A stretch of DNA of 17,980 nucleotides from Mycetohabitans rhizoxinica HKI 454 (GTDB lineage: Bacteria > Pseudomonadota > Gammaproteobacteria > Burkholderiales > Burkholderiaceae): positions 516,503 to 534,482 of the forward strand of contig NC_014722.1 in assembly GCF_000198775.1 (NCBI RefSeq), given 5' to 3'. Positions 8,460 through 15,887 of the stretch are shown here, piece by piece (position 1 is the first letter of the stretch; every line of letters begins with the position of its first letter). Below the pieces are notes generated by a model that saw only the letters and a program-made list of their open reading frames with translations, made no database searches and was not told the DNA's origin. The position numbers and the translations under genes are program-made.

Positions 8460-9833
8460 ATGCAGGATCAAGTACTGACGCACCTGTTCGGCGACTTAAT
8501 GCGCGAGATCGGCCAGCCGATGCGTGACCTCGGCCAGCCGGCGGTGCTTTGGCAAGTCGTTGCGCTGATCGGCGCGCTAGCGCTGGCATGGGTGCTTGCC
8601 GGTTACGCGCGCCAGCGGCTGGACGCGTATCGCCGCGCCCGCAACGCGGCGGTGCGCTTTGGCGCGGATGGGCTGAACAAGGCGTTGTTTCCGTTCCTCG
8701 GCTGGTTGATCGTTGACGGCACGGGGCTCGTGCTGGGCCAGGCGATGAAAACGCCACTACTGGACCTGGCGCGGGTGCCGCTGTTCGGTATAGCGCTGAT
8801 CTATGTGGCGTTGTACCTAATGCGCCGGGTGTTTTCCCAGGACGGGCACCTGCACGGGCTCGCGTACCTGGTTGAGAAAATCGTCACCGTGCTGGTATGG
8901 GCCGGCATGGCGCTGACCGTGGTGGGCATTCAGCACGACGTGCTGCACTGGATGGCCAGCGTGGAGTTTCGCGTGGCCAACGCGCATTTGACGCTGCTGT
9001 CGCTGTGCAATGGCTTGCTGTGGGTCATGATCACGTTGATCGGCGCGCTGTGGGCTGGCCGCACGCTGGACGAGCGGCTCATGCAGGCCAATTCACTCGA
9101 TGCGAATCTGCAGGTTGTGCTATCGCGCCTCGGCCGGGCGTCATTGATTCTGGCCGCGGTGCTCGTGAGCCTGTCGATCGTCGGCATCGATATCACCGTG
9201 CTCGGCGTATTCGGCGGCGCGCTTGGCGTCGGGCTGGGCTTTGGCTTGCAGAAGATTGCCAGCAACTACGTGTCGGGGTTTATCATCCTGCTGGACCGCT
9301 CACTGCGGCTCGGCGACACCATTTGCGTGGGCGGCCTGCAAGGCCGGGTCACGCAGATCCGCACCCGCTACACGGTGGTGCGCAGGCTGGATGGCGTTGA
9401 GACGCTGGTGCCGAACGAAAAGCTGATCACCGACATTGTGCAGAATCAGTCGTCGTTCCTCACGCGCGGCTGGACTAAGGTGTCGGTCCAAGTGGCGTAT
9501 GGGACGGACGTGGATCTCGCGATGCGCGTGCTCGTCCAAGCTACGCAGGGCGTGGAGCGCGTGTTGCAGGATCCGGCGCCTCGCCCTTATCTTGCCGGAT
9601 TCGGTGCCAACGGGATCGACCTGGAGCTAGGTTTCTGGATCGCCGACGCGGCGCTCGGTACCGCGTCGGTGCGCTCGGCCGTCAACTACAATATCTGGGC
9701 GGGGTTCAATGCGCACGGTATTCGTGTTCCGCGCGCGCAGCGCGAGGTGCGCATACTCAATGCCGCGGCCATCGAACCGTTGTCTGCTGCTATTGAACCG
9801 ATGCCGGTTGCCGCAGTCGAAACAGCCAATTAG
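8460..9833 (+). CDS. MscS-family mechanosensitive ion channel
   Basis: This inner-membrane channel of the MscS superfamily is expected to open under membrane tension and release solutes after osmotic downshock. The protein has 457 residues, longer than E. coli MscS (286). Hydrophobic segments lie near 30-49, 75-94, 104-121, 140-157, 176-199 and 226-243. They are followed by the Gly/Ala-rich pore helix at about 246-278, with GVFGGALGVGLGFGLQKIA at its core. A beta domain follows (RLGDTICVGGLQGRV, then LVPNEKLITD, where the family has the conserved PN motif), and then the C-terminal domain. The last 35 residues are Ala/Pro-rich and unlike the core. It is cotranscribed with purN and the methyltransferase; nothing in the sequence explains that pairing. 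No specific paralogue name can be justified. Confidence 0.93.
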   Translation: MQDQVLTHLFGDLMREIGQPMRDLGQPAVLWQVVALIGALALAWVLAGYARQRLDAYRRARNAAVRFGADGLNKALFPFLGWLIVDGTGLVLGQAMKTPLLDLARVPLFGIALIYVALYLMRRVFSQDGHLHGLAYLVEKIVTVLVWAGMALTVVGIQHDVLHWMASVEFRVANAHLTLLSLCNGLLWVMITLIGALWAGRTLDERLMQANSLDANLQVVLSRLGRASLILAAVLVSLSIVGIDITVLGVFGGALGVGLGFGLQKIASNYVSGFIILLDRSLRLGDTICVGGLQGRVTQIRTRYTVVRRLDGVETLVPNEKLITDIVQNQSSFLTRGWTKVSVQVAYGTDVDLAMRVLVQATQGVERVLQDPAPRPYLAGFGANGIDLELGFWIADAALGTASVRSAVNYNIWAGFNAHGIRVPRAQREVRILNAAAIEPLSAAIEPMPVAAVETAN

Positions 9834-9860
9834 CTTGATTCCTCTGATTTCTCCTTTCCT

Positions 9861-9892
9861 ATGCCATGCACTAGTCCGATGTCATGCACTAG
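9861..9892 (+). repeat. Short direct repeat upstream of the desaturase gene
   Basis: Two copies of a 14-mer, ATGCCATGCACTAG (9861-9874) and ATGTCATGCACTAG (9879-9892), differ at one base and are spaced 18 bp start to start. They lie in the 236-bp gap between the mscS-family gene and the desaturase gene, about 80-110 bp upstream of a possible -10 element. They could be paired operator half-sites or a chance duplication. Confidence 0.6.
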
Positions 9893-9973
9893 CGTATGTC
9901 GCGCCTCAAGGGCTGCGACTGTGTGCCGCGCAACAGGGAATCATTTTGTGACAGGCACTTGCGGCTGATCAGG

Positions 9974-9979
9974 TAGAAT
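9974..9979 (+). promoter_or_regulatory. Possible -10 element for the desaturase gene
   Basis: TAGAAT matches five of six bases of the -10 consensus and is preceded by GG. A TTGTGA/GTGACA stretch upstream (9946-9953) is too far away (20-22 bp) to be a good -35 element. If used, transcription starts near 9986 and the message carries a leader of about 84 nt containing two hairpins. Confidence 0.35.
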
Positions 9980-10016
9980 CTTGAATCAGCCCTTTCGCGG
10001 CCGCCGCGATAGGTCA

Positions 10017-10049
10017 CGTCCGATACTCCAATCGGGCGTTTTTTCCGAT
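10017..10049 (+). terminator. Terminator-like hairpin with a competing alternative pairing, upstream of the desaturase gene
   Basis: An 8-bp stem (10017-10024 with 10031-10038, one G-U pair, loop ACTCCA) is followed directly by six T residues (10039-10044), the form of an intrinsic terminator. The right arm contains ATCGG (10031-10035), which can instead pair with a second CCGAT at 10045-10049, enclosing the T run in a 9-nt loop. A GC hairpin (CGCGG/CCGCG, 9996-10008) precedes it. It may simply end the purN-mscS transcript, or it may act as an attenuator, since it lies 21 bp before the desaturase start. Confidence 0.5.
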
Positions 10050-10069
10050 TTTGTTTTCCGGGTATTAAT

Positions 10070-11266
10070 TTGCTGAATTTCATGCTTGATTTCGTTGCAC
10101 ATGGCCTGCTGAACTGGTCTTGGTGGCAAATCGTGCTGTATACGCTCGTGATGACGCACATCACGATCATCGGTGTCACTGTTTACCTGCATCGGCACCA
10201 GGCGCACCGCGCGTTGGACTTGCATCCGATTGCCAGCCACTTCTTCCGCTTCTGGCTATGGTTGACCACGGGCATGGTCACCGGCCAGTGGGCGGCGATT
10301 CATCGCAAGCATCATGCGAAATGCGAGACCGACGAGGATCCGCACAGTCCGCAGACGCGCGGGATATGGAAAGTGCTGCTCGAGGGCGCCGAACTGTACC
10401 GCACCGAGGCGAAGAACGAGCAAACGCTGAAGAAGTATGGGCACGGCACGCCGGACGATTGGCTCGAGCGGCATGTCTACGCCAAACATGCGGTGCTCGG
10501 CGTGACGATCATGGCGTTGATCGACTTGGCGCTGTTCGGCATCGTTGGCATTTCGGTGTGGGCCATCCAGATGGTGTGGATTCCGTTCTGGGCCGCTGGC
10601 GTGGTCAATGGCCTCGGCCATTTCTGGGGCTACCGCAATTTCAACTGTGCGGACGCGAGCACGAACCTGTTCCCATGGGGCATCCTGATTGGGGGGGAGG
10701 AGCTGCACAACAATCACCACACCTATGCGACGTCGGCAAAGTTGTCGAACAAGTGGTACGAGTTCGACATCGGCTGGATGTACATCCGACTCATGTCGGC
10801 ATGCCGACTCGCGAAGGTGAAGAAAATTGCGCCGACGCCGAAGCTGGCGGCGCGCAAGGCGGTGCCCGACCTAGACACATTGCACGCGGTGCTGGCCAAC
10901 CGCTACGAGGTGATGGCGCGCTACGCGAAAACGGTCAAGCGGGCGTACCGGCAGGAGTTGGCGCACTTGAAGGAATTGGGCGCGCGTGAGAAGTACGCGC
11001 TGATCAAGGGCGCGCGCGAGTGGATTCACAAGGATGAGGCCGGCCTGGACGAGCCGCAGAAAAGGCAACTGATGCAGATCTTCGCCAGCAGCCAGCGCCT
11101 GCGCACGTATTATCAGTTGCGGGTGGAACTGGCGCAGATATGGGATCGCTCGAACGCGTCACGCGAGCAATTGTTGTCGCACTTACAGGATTGGTGCCAT
11201 CGCGCGGAGCAAAGCGGCATCAAGGCATTGCAGGAGTTCGCACTGCGCCTGCGCCGCTACGCGTAA
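10070..11266 (+). CDS. Membrane fatty-acid (acyl) desaturase with C-terminal helical tail
   Basis: This is an integral-membrane di-iron desaturase of the DesA/stearoyl-CoA delta-9 type, which inserts a double bond into acyl chains of membrane lipids. The three histidine boxes are complete: HRHQAH (41-46), HRKHH (78-82) and HNNHH (213-217). Hydrophobic segments lie near 20-40, 54-72, 141-163 and 164-183. The catalytic core ends near residue 245. The remaining 150 residues are charged and helical, ending with WCHRAEQSGIKALQEFALRL and RRYA. They resemble the alpha-helical tail also found at the end of ISL3-family transposases (a recalled resemblance). I use the TTG start at 10070 because MLNF is the usual N-terminus in Burkholderia relatives; an ATG four codons later (10082) is the alternative. 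No strong Shine-Dalgarno is visible. The gene appears monocistronic, bounded by a hairpin upstream and a terminator downstream. Confidence 0.92.
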   Translation: MLNFMLDFVAHGLLNWSWWQIVLYTLVMTHITIIGVTVYLHRHQAHRALDLHPIASHFFRFWLWLTTGMVTGQWAAIHRKHHAKCETDEDPHSPQTRGIWKVLLEGAELYRTEAKNEQTLKKYGHGTPDDWLERHVYAKHAVLGVTIMALIDLALFGIVGISVWAIQMVWIPFWAAGVVNGLGHFWGYRNFNCADASTNLFPWGILIGGEELHNNHHTYATSAKLSNKWYEFDIGWMYIRLMSACRLAKVKKIAPTPKLAARKAVPDLDTLHAVLANRYEVMARYAKTVKRAYRQELAHLKELGAREKYALIKGAREWIHKDEAGLDEPQKRQLMQIFASSQRLRTYYQLRVELAQIWDRSNASREQLLSHLQDWCHRAEQSGIKALQEFALRLRRYA

Positions 11267-11313
11267 AGGCGGGCATCGGTAAATTCCGTTACACTTGAAG
11301 TCCGTCTTGCCAC

Positions 11314-11339
11314 AAAAACCCCGCATAGGCGGGGTTTTT
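11314..11339 (+). terminator. Intrinsic terminator of the desaturase gene
   Basis: CCCCGC (11319-11324) pairs with GCGGGG (11329-11334) across a 4-base loop (ATAG). It is flanked by five A's on the left and five T's on the right, so it can work in either direction. It lies 48 bp after the desaturase stop codon and before nadA. Confidence 0.92.
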
Positions 11340-11421
11340 CGTTTCGGCACACCATGCGGCCACCAGCGTGCGTTAATTGGGAGGCTCGCGGGTGGTGGCG
11401 CGGGCGGTCATACTGAGCCGT

Positions 11422-11427
11422 GAGAGG
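11422..11427 (+). promoter_or_regulatory. Ribosome binding site that fixes the nadA start
   Basis: GAGAGG lies six bases before the ATG at 11434. The reading frame is open further upstream, with start codons at 11377 and 11428, but neither has comparable spacing to a Shine-Dalgarno sequence. The start at 11434 also gives an N-terminus of family length. Confidence 0.7.
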
Positions 11428-11433
11428 ATGACA

Positions 11434-12573
11434 ATGAACCAGCGTTCAATTAGGACGGTCGAGTTCGACAAGCCGGTGATGCCTGGCGGAGCTTGCAGCG
11501 TCGGGCAAGCTTGGGCGCGCGTGCCGCACAGCCTATCGGCGGCCGAGCGCGCCGAGCTGCGCGTGCGTGTTCGCGAGTTGCTGGCGCAGCAGCAGGCCGT
11601 GCTGGTCGCCCATTATTATGTTGATCCGGAGCTGCAGTCGCTCGCGGAGGAAACCGGAGGGTGCGTCGCCGATTCGCTGGAAATGGCCCGGTTCGGCCGT
11701 GATCACGATGCCCGTACACTGGTCGTGGCCGGTGTGCGTTTCATGGGCGAGACCGCGAAGATCCTGAGCCCCGAAAAGCGTGTGTTGATGCCGGACCTAG
11801 ATGCGACGTGCTCGCTCGATCTAGGCTGTCCTGCCGACCAGTTTGCCGCGTTCTGCGATGCCCATCCCGACCGCACCGTCGTTGTCTATGCGAACACGAG
11901 CGCGGCGGTCAAGGCCCGTGCGCACTGGATGGTGACTTCGTCAATTGGGTTGGATATCGTTGCCGCGCTGCATGCGCGCGGCGAGAAGATCTTGTGGGCG
12001 CCGGACCGCCATCTGGGCAGCTACATCCAGCGCAAGACCGGCGCCGATATGCTGATGTGGCAGGGCTCGTGTCTCGTGCACGACGAATTCAAGGGGATCG
12101 AGCTTGACTTGTTGCGCGCCGAGCATCCAGACGCTAAGGTACTCGTGCATCCGGAGTCGCCGGAATCGGTCGTTGCGCAGGCCGACGTGGTCGGCTCGAC
12201 CACGCAACTGATCGACGCGGCGAAGGCGCTTGACGCGACCCGCTTCATCGTGGCCACCGACCAGGGCATCCTGTACAAGATGCAGGCGGCGGCGCCGGGC
12301 AAGACGTTTATCGCCGCGCCGACCGCGGGCAACAGCGCAACGTGCAAAAGCTGTGCGCATTGTCCATGGATGGCGATGAACAGCCTGACCAATCTCGCCG
12401 CCGTGCTGCAGTCCGGTGCAAACGAGATATTGGTCGATCCGGCCATCGCTCAGCGTGCGCGGATGCCGATCGACCGCATGCTGGACTTCGCGGCGCAGAA
12501 AAAGCGCAATGTACGAGCGAGCGGTGACCTGGCGCGCGATGATGCGTTGTTTCGACATATGGGGGCGGCGTGA
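11434..12573 (+). CDS. nadA: Quinolinate synthase (NadA)
   Basis: NadA condenses iminoaspartate (from NadB) with dihydroxyacetone phosphate to give quinolinate, using an oxygen-sensitive [4Fe-4S] cluster. From the chosen start the protein has 379 residues. The three cluster ligands expected by comparison with E. coli are present: Cys126 in [10 protein letters not shown], Cys213 in QGSCLVHDE and Cys310, the last cysteine of [13 protein letters not shown] (304-316). Substrate-binding blocks [34 protein letters not shown] and HPESPESVV are intact. A longer frame from 11377 adds 19 residues with no family counterpart. The stop codon overlaps the nadC start by one base (TGATG), so nadA-nadC form a translationally coupled operon. 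No convincing promoter is seen upstream apart from a weak CATACT at 11409-11414. Confidence 0.96.
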   Translation: MNQRSIRTVEFDKPVMPGGACSVGQAWARVPHSLSAAERAELRVRVRELLAQQQAVLVAHYYVDPELQSLAEETGGCVADSLEMARFGRDHDARTLVVAGVRFMGETAKILSPEKRVLMPDLDATCSLDLGCPADQFAAFCDAHPDRTVVVYANTSAAVKARAHWMVTSSIGLDIVAALHARGEKILWAPDRHLGSYIQRKTGADMLMWQGSCLVHDEFKGIELDLLRAEHPDAKVLVHPESPESVVAQADVVGSTTQLIDAAKALDATRFIVATDQGILYKMQAAAPGKTFIAAPTAGNSATCKSCAHCPWMAMNSLTNLAAVLQSGANEILVDPAIAQRARMPIDRMLDFAAQKKRNVRASGDLARDDALFRHMGAA

Positions 12574-13493
12574 TGGGCGTTACCGGGAGCCGCGAGATCC
12601 GCACGGTGGCGGTGCCGCAGTGGGACGGCTATGAGCAAATCTGTCAGCACTACGGCGACGCGTTCACGGCCGCACTGCACCGGAACGTGCAAGACGCGCT
12701 GGCCGAGGATGTGGGCGCGTGCGACTGGACGGGCTTGCTCGTGCCCGCCCACGACGTGTTCGACGCTCGGATCATCGTGCGTGAGTCCGCCGTGCTATGC
12801 GGTGTACTCTGGTTTGTTGAAGTGATGCGCCGTGTCGATGCCCGTATCGAACTGTCATGGCATTATCGTGAAGGCGAATGGATGCACGCCGATACGCCAG
12901 TGTGCTCGTTGCGCGGCCCCGCGCGCGCGCTGTTGACGGCCGAGCGCAATGGCTTGAATTTTCTGCAATTGCTGTCCGGCGTCGCGACGGCCACGCGCCG
13001 ATATGTCGATGCGATTGCCGGTACCCGGGCGCGGATTCTCGATACGCGCAAGACGCTGCCTGGCCTGCGGCTGGCGCAAAAATATGCTGTTCGGGTTGGC
13101 GGCGGCGATAACCAGCGGCTGGCGCTGTATGACGGCATCCTAATTAAGGAAAATCATATTGCGGCCGCGGGCGGTGTTGCCGCCGCGCTGCAGGCGGCGT
13201 ATGCGTTGCAGGCGAGCGTGCCGGTGCAGGTCGAGGTCGAGACGCTCGAACAGCTACAGGTGGCACTGGCGCATCGTGCTCAATCGGTGTTGCTAGACAA
13301 CTTCACGCTGGACATGATGCGTGATGCGGTTGCGCTGAACGATCATCGGGCCCTGCTTGAGGTCTCCGGGGGCGTTGGCTTGGACACGGTGTGCGATATC
13401 GCGGCGACCGGCGTGGATCGGATATCGATTGGCGCACTGACCAAGGACGTGCGCGCGACCGACTATTCGATGCGGATCCTCGATCGCGCGTAG
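12573..13493 (+). CDS. nadC: Nicotinate-nucleotide pyrophosphorylase (carboxylating), quinolinate phosphoribosyltransferase
   Basis: NadC converts quinolinate and PRPP to nicotinate mononucleotide, CO2 and pyrophosphate, the step that links de novo synthesis to the NAD salvage pathway. The protein has 306 residues, slightly longer than the usual 280-300. Conserved features are AERNGLNFLQLLSG (123-136), ILDTRKTLPGLR (155-166), KYAVRVGGGDNQR (170-182), ILIKENH (189-195), the VEVETLEQL strand (220-228) and RISIGALTKDV near the C-terminus, forming the phosphate-binding end of the barrel. The ATG at 12573 overlaps the nadA stop by one base; a GTG one codon earlier is a possible alternative. The N-terminal 20 residues are poorly conserved. 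It ends 39 bp from the end of the convergent nadB, with no clear intrinsic terminator between them. Confidence 0.96.
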   Translation: MGVTGSREIRTVAVPQWDGYEQICQHYGDAFTAALHRNVQDALAEDVGACDWTGLLVPAHDVFDARIIVRESAVLCGVLWFVEVMRRVDARIELSWHYREGEWMHADTPVCSLRGPARALLTAERNGLNFLQLLSGVATATRRYVDAIAGTRARILDTRKTLPGLRLAQKYAVRVGGGDNQRLALYDGILIKENHIAAAGGVAAALQAAYALQASVPVQVEVETLEQLQVALAHRAQSVLLDNFTLDMMRDAVALNDHRALLEVSGGVGLDTVCDIAATGVDRISIGALTKDVRATDYSMRILDRA

Positions 13494-13532
13494 CCGCCGG
13501 CGCCAGGCCGTCGCGGGCGCGGCCACGGGCAA

Positions 13533-15131
13533 TCAGATCGAGTGGTTGCGGACTCGCTTCGGGCTCAGCACCGTTGGCATTGCTTTAGGTAACACCTGCT
13601 CCCAGTCGCGGCTGAAATGTAAGCCGCGGCTTTCGTGCCGGGAGCGGGCACTGTCGACGATCAGTAACGCAACATCGACTAAGTTACGCAATTCAAGCAG
13701 GTCGCGGCTGATACGAAAATTCGCATAGTACTCGTGGATCTCATCGCGCAGCAGTGCCAGCCGGTGCTTCGCCCGCGCCAGCCGCTTGTCGGTTCGCACG
13801 ATGCCGACATAGTTCCACATCAGCCGCCGCACCTCATCCCAGTTGTGGGCCACGACGACCTCTTCGTCGGCATCGGATACGCGGCTCTCATCCCACTGCG
13901 GCAATTTGAGGCTGTGCACGGCATGAAACCCTGCGTCTTCGATGACTCGTGCCGCGGCCCTGCCGATTACCAAGCACTCCAGCAGCGAATTGCTTGCAAG
14001 CCGGTTGGCGCCATGCAAGCCCGTATAGGCGGTTTCACCGACCGCGTAGAGTCCGGCGAGGTCGGTTCGGCCGGCCAGGTCGGTCACAATACCGCCGCAT
14101 GTGTAATGGGCGGCCGGCACGACGGGGATCGGGGCGCGCGTGATATCGATGCCGAACTGCTGGCATCGGGCAAGGATTGTCGGGAAATGCTTGTGCAAGA
14201 ATGCAGCCGGTTGGTGACTGATATCGAGATAGACGCAATCGATACCGCGCTTTTTGATTTCAAAGTCAATTGCGCGGGCGACGATGTCGCGTGGTGCCAA
14301 TTCCGCGCGCTCGTCATGCTGCGACATGAAGCGGGTACCGTCCGGCAGCTTCAGCAATCCGCCTTCGCCGCGCACCGCCTCGGAAATAAGGAACGAGCCG
14401 GCATACGGATGGTACAGGCAGGTCGGATGGAATTGAATGAACTCCATGTTCGCCACCCGTGCGCCGGCCCGCCAGGCCATCGCAATGCCGTCGCCGGTCG
14501 CGGTATCCGGATTCGTCGTGTATAAGTAAACTTTGCCGGCGCCGCCGGTGGCTAGCACGGTGTGCGGTGCCCCGATCGTCAGTGTCTTGCCGCTTTCAAT
14601 GTCCAGCACGTACAGCCCGAGGCAATGCCGGCCCGGCAACCCGAGCCGGTCTGACGTGACCAGGTCGATTGCGCAGTGATGCTCGAGCAGGGTGATGTTT
14701 GGGCGTCGGCGGGCTTGTTCGACAAGCGTTGACAGCACCGCATGGCCGGTGGCATCGGCCGCATGAATGATGCGCCGATGGCTGTGTCCGCCCTCGCGCG
14801 TCAGGTGAAACCCCAGTTCGGCGTTATCGTCTTTGGTGAACGGCACGCCTTCGCCGACCAACCATTCGATCGCCGAGCGTCCGTTCTCGACGATGAAGCG
14901 CGTCGCGGGCTCGTCGCATAGGCCTGCGCCGGCGACCAGCGTATCGCGGACATGGCTCTCGATGCTGTCTGCCGAGTCCAGTACCGCTGCGATGCCCCCT
15001 TGCGCCCAATTGCTGGCGCCGTCGGACAGGGCCCGCTTCGCGATGACGGCGACCCGGCAGGTGGGCGCCAGATTCAGCGCCACGCTCAACCCAGCCAGCC
15101 CACTACCGACGATGACGACGTCGAAATTCAT
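13533..15131 (-). CDS. nadB: L-aspartate oxidase
   Basis: NadB is an FAD enzyme that oxidises L-aspartate to iminoaspartate, the substrate of NadA. The protein has 532 residues (E. coli 540). The dinucleotide-binding motif GSGLAGLS is at 9-16. By comparison with E. coli the active-site residues are Glu113 in TREGG, His235 in FHPTCLYHP, Arg281 in PRDIVARA, His342 in AHYTCGG and Arg377 in GANRLASNS; all are present. The C-terminal helical domain common to the succinate dehydrogenase flavoprotein family follows from about 420. The open frame extends 50 codons further upstream, but the ATG at 15131 is preferred: a Shine-Dalgarno (GAGGAG) lies nine bases before it and [11 protein letters not shown] is the family start. 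It is transcribed toward nadC, on the strand opposite nadA-nadC, and separated from rpmG by a terminator. Confidence 0.97.
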   Translation of the reverse strand: MNFDVVIVGSGLAGLSVALNLAPTCRVAVIAKRALSDGASNWAQGGIAAVLDSADSIESHVRDTLVAGAGLCDEPATRFIVENGRSAIEWLVGEGVPFTKDDNAELGFHLTREGGHSHRRIIHAADATGHAVLSTLVEQARRRPNITLLEHHCAIDLVTSDRLGLPGRHCLGLYVLDIESGKTLTIGAPHTVLATGGAGKVYLYTTNPDTATGDGIAMAWRAGARVANMEFIQFHPTCLYHPYAGSFLISEAVRGEGGLLKLPDGTRFMSQHDERAELAPRDIVARAIDFEIKKRGIDCVYLDISHQPAAFLHKHFPTILARCQQFGIDITRAPIPVVPAAHYTCGGIVTDLAGRTDLAGLYAVGETAYTGLHGANRLASNSLLECLVIGRAAARVIEDAGFHAVHSLKLPQWDESRVSDADEEVVVAHNWDEVRRLMWNYVGIVRTDKRLARAKHRLALLRDEIHEYYANFRISRDLLELRNLVDVALLIVDSARSRHESRGLHFSRDWEQVLPKAMPTVLSPKRVRNHSI

Positions 15132-15189
15132 TGGGATGGTCTCCTCATACCATACGTGACGGGCCCGAACCCGTACGCGGAAACGAAGG

Positions 15190-15218
15190 AGCATACCCCG
15201 ATGCGACACGACGTGCAA
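15190..15218 (-). promoter_or_regulatory. Possible nadB promoter
   Basis: On the minus strand TTGCAC (15213-15218) and TATGCT (15190-15195) are separated by 17 bp, the ideal sigma-70 spacing, although the hexamers match consensus at only three and four positions. Transcription would start near 15183, about 50 bases before the nadB ATG. It lies just past the rpmG terminator, as a nadB promoter should. Confidence 0.35.
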
Positions 15219-15233
15219 AAAGACGTGCAAAAA
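15210..15233 (+). repeat. Perfect tandem duplication of a 12-mer
   Basis: GACGTGCAAAAA occurs twice without a gap (15210-15221 and 15222-15233), between the rpmG terminator and nadB. On the minus strand each copy presents TTTTTGCACGTC, so the duplication supplies two copies of the putative nadB -35 hexamer. Confidence 0.85.
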
Positions 15234-15265
15234 GCAAAAGACCCCGGAGACCGGGGTCTTTTGCT
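15233..15265 (-). terminator. Intrinsic terminator of the rpmB-rpmG operon
   Basis: A perfect 15-bp inverted repeat (15233-15247 with 15251-15265) with a 3-base loop has a CCCCGG/CCGGGG core and AAAAG/CTTTT flanks. On the minus strand it is followed by TTTTGCTTTTTG, giving a U-rich tail. It lies 77 bp downstream of the rpmG stop and isolates rpmBG from nadB. Confidence 0.9.
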
Positions 15266-15302
15266 CTTCGTCAGGCTCCACAGTCTTGAGAGAGACGTTG
15301 AG

Positions 15303-15328
15303 CTTCCGACCGGCGGGCCGATCGGAGG
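15303..15328 (-). other. Imperfect palindrome in the rpmG 3' untranslated region
   Basis: The sequence forms TCCGA-C-CGGC-GG-GCCG-A-TCGGA (15305-15326), extended by a G-U and a C-G pair, with one internal mismatch. It begins about 14 bases after the rpmG stop and precedes the main terminator by about 40 bp. It has no T run, so it is not a terminator in itself. It could be an mRNA-stabilising or processing hairpin. Confidence 0.5.
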
Positions 15329-15341
15329 TCCCGCAGATCTA

Positions 15342-15509
15342 TTACTTGATCTTCGTTTCCTTGTATTCCACGTGCTTGCGCGCGACCGGGTCGAACTTCA
15401 TGATCGCCATCTTTTCAGGCATCGTGCGCTTGTTCTTCGTCGTGGTGTAGAAGTGACCGGTTCCGGCCGTCGATTCCAGCTTGATCTTGTCGCGAGCGCC
15501 TTTGGCCAT
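15342..15509 (-). CDS. rpmG: 50S ribosomal protein L33
   Basis: L33 is a small protein near the E site of the large ribosomal subunit. The 55-residue product begins [18 protein letters not shown] and continues through [10 protein letters not shown] to ETKIK, matching proteobacterial L33 over its full length. It lacks the two CxxC pairs of the zinc-binding form, so it is the zinc-independent (C-minus) version. GGAG lies six bases before the ATG. It starts 11 bp after the rpmB stop, the usual rpmB-rpmG order, and its message ends at the strong hairpin at 15233-15265. Confidence 0.98.
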   Translation of the reverse strand: MAKGARDKIKLESTAGTGHFYTTTKNKRTMPEKMAIMKFDPVARKHVEYKETKIK

Positions 15510-15520
15510 GTCGCAGCTCC

Positions 15521-15754
15521 TTAAGCTTCACCGCGCGCACGCAGGTCTGCGAGCACGGGATCGATGCCATTCTTGTCGATCAGGCGCAGGCCCGCGTTCG
15601 AAACGCGCAGTCGCACCCAGCGATTTTCGCTTTCCACCCAGAACCGGCGGCTTTGCAAGTTCGGGAGGAAGCGACGCTTGGTCTTGTTGTTCGCGTGGGA
15701 AACATTATTGCCGACCATCGGCGCTTTCCCAGTAACTTGACATTTGCGTGCCAT
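15521..15754 (-). CDS. rpmB: 50S ribosomal protein L28
   Basis: L28 is a large-subunit ribosomal protein. The 77-residue product starts [12 protein letters not shown] and contains the family blocks [15 protein letters not shown] (15-29) and [16 protein letters not shown] (37-52). Its length is one residue below E. coli L28. The frame extends 21 codons upstream to 15817, but the ATG at 15754 matches the family start and has GGAG seven bases before it. It leads the rpmB-rpmG operon from a promoter in the gap downstream of radC. Confidence 0.98.
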   Translation of the reverse strand: MARKCQVTGKAPMVGNNVSHANNKTKRRFLPNLQSRRFWVESENRWVRLRVSNAGLRLIDKNGIDPVLADLRARGEA

Positions 15755-15816
15755 CAGAGCACTCCTAATACGCTTAAATTCGGGTGATACGAAAGGGTTG
15801 GTACGGGCAAACCGCA

Positions 15817-15846
15817 ATCCTAGCAGAAAAAGACAAGGAAAATCAA
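15817..15846 (-). promoter_or_regulatory. Promoter of the rpmB-rpmG operon
   Basis: On the minus strand TTGATT (15841-15846) and TAGGAT (15817-15822) each match four of six consensus bases and are 18 bp apart. The spacer is T-rich, which is unusual in this GC-rich sequence. Transcription would begin near 15810, leaving a leader of about 55 nt before rpmB. Confidence 0.6.
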
Positions 15847-15887
15847 CCCGTTTTGTGTCATCTGCGCTGGCCGTCGCGCGCGTCCGG

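Noticed and set aside
13494..13532. GC-rich inverted sequence between nadC and nadB, considered as a bidirectional terminator
   Set aside because: The short stem possibilities have no A or T tract on either side, so a terminator cannot be supported.
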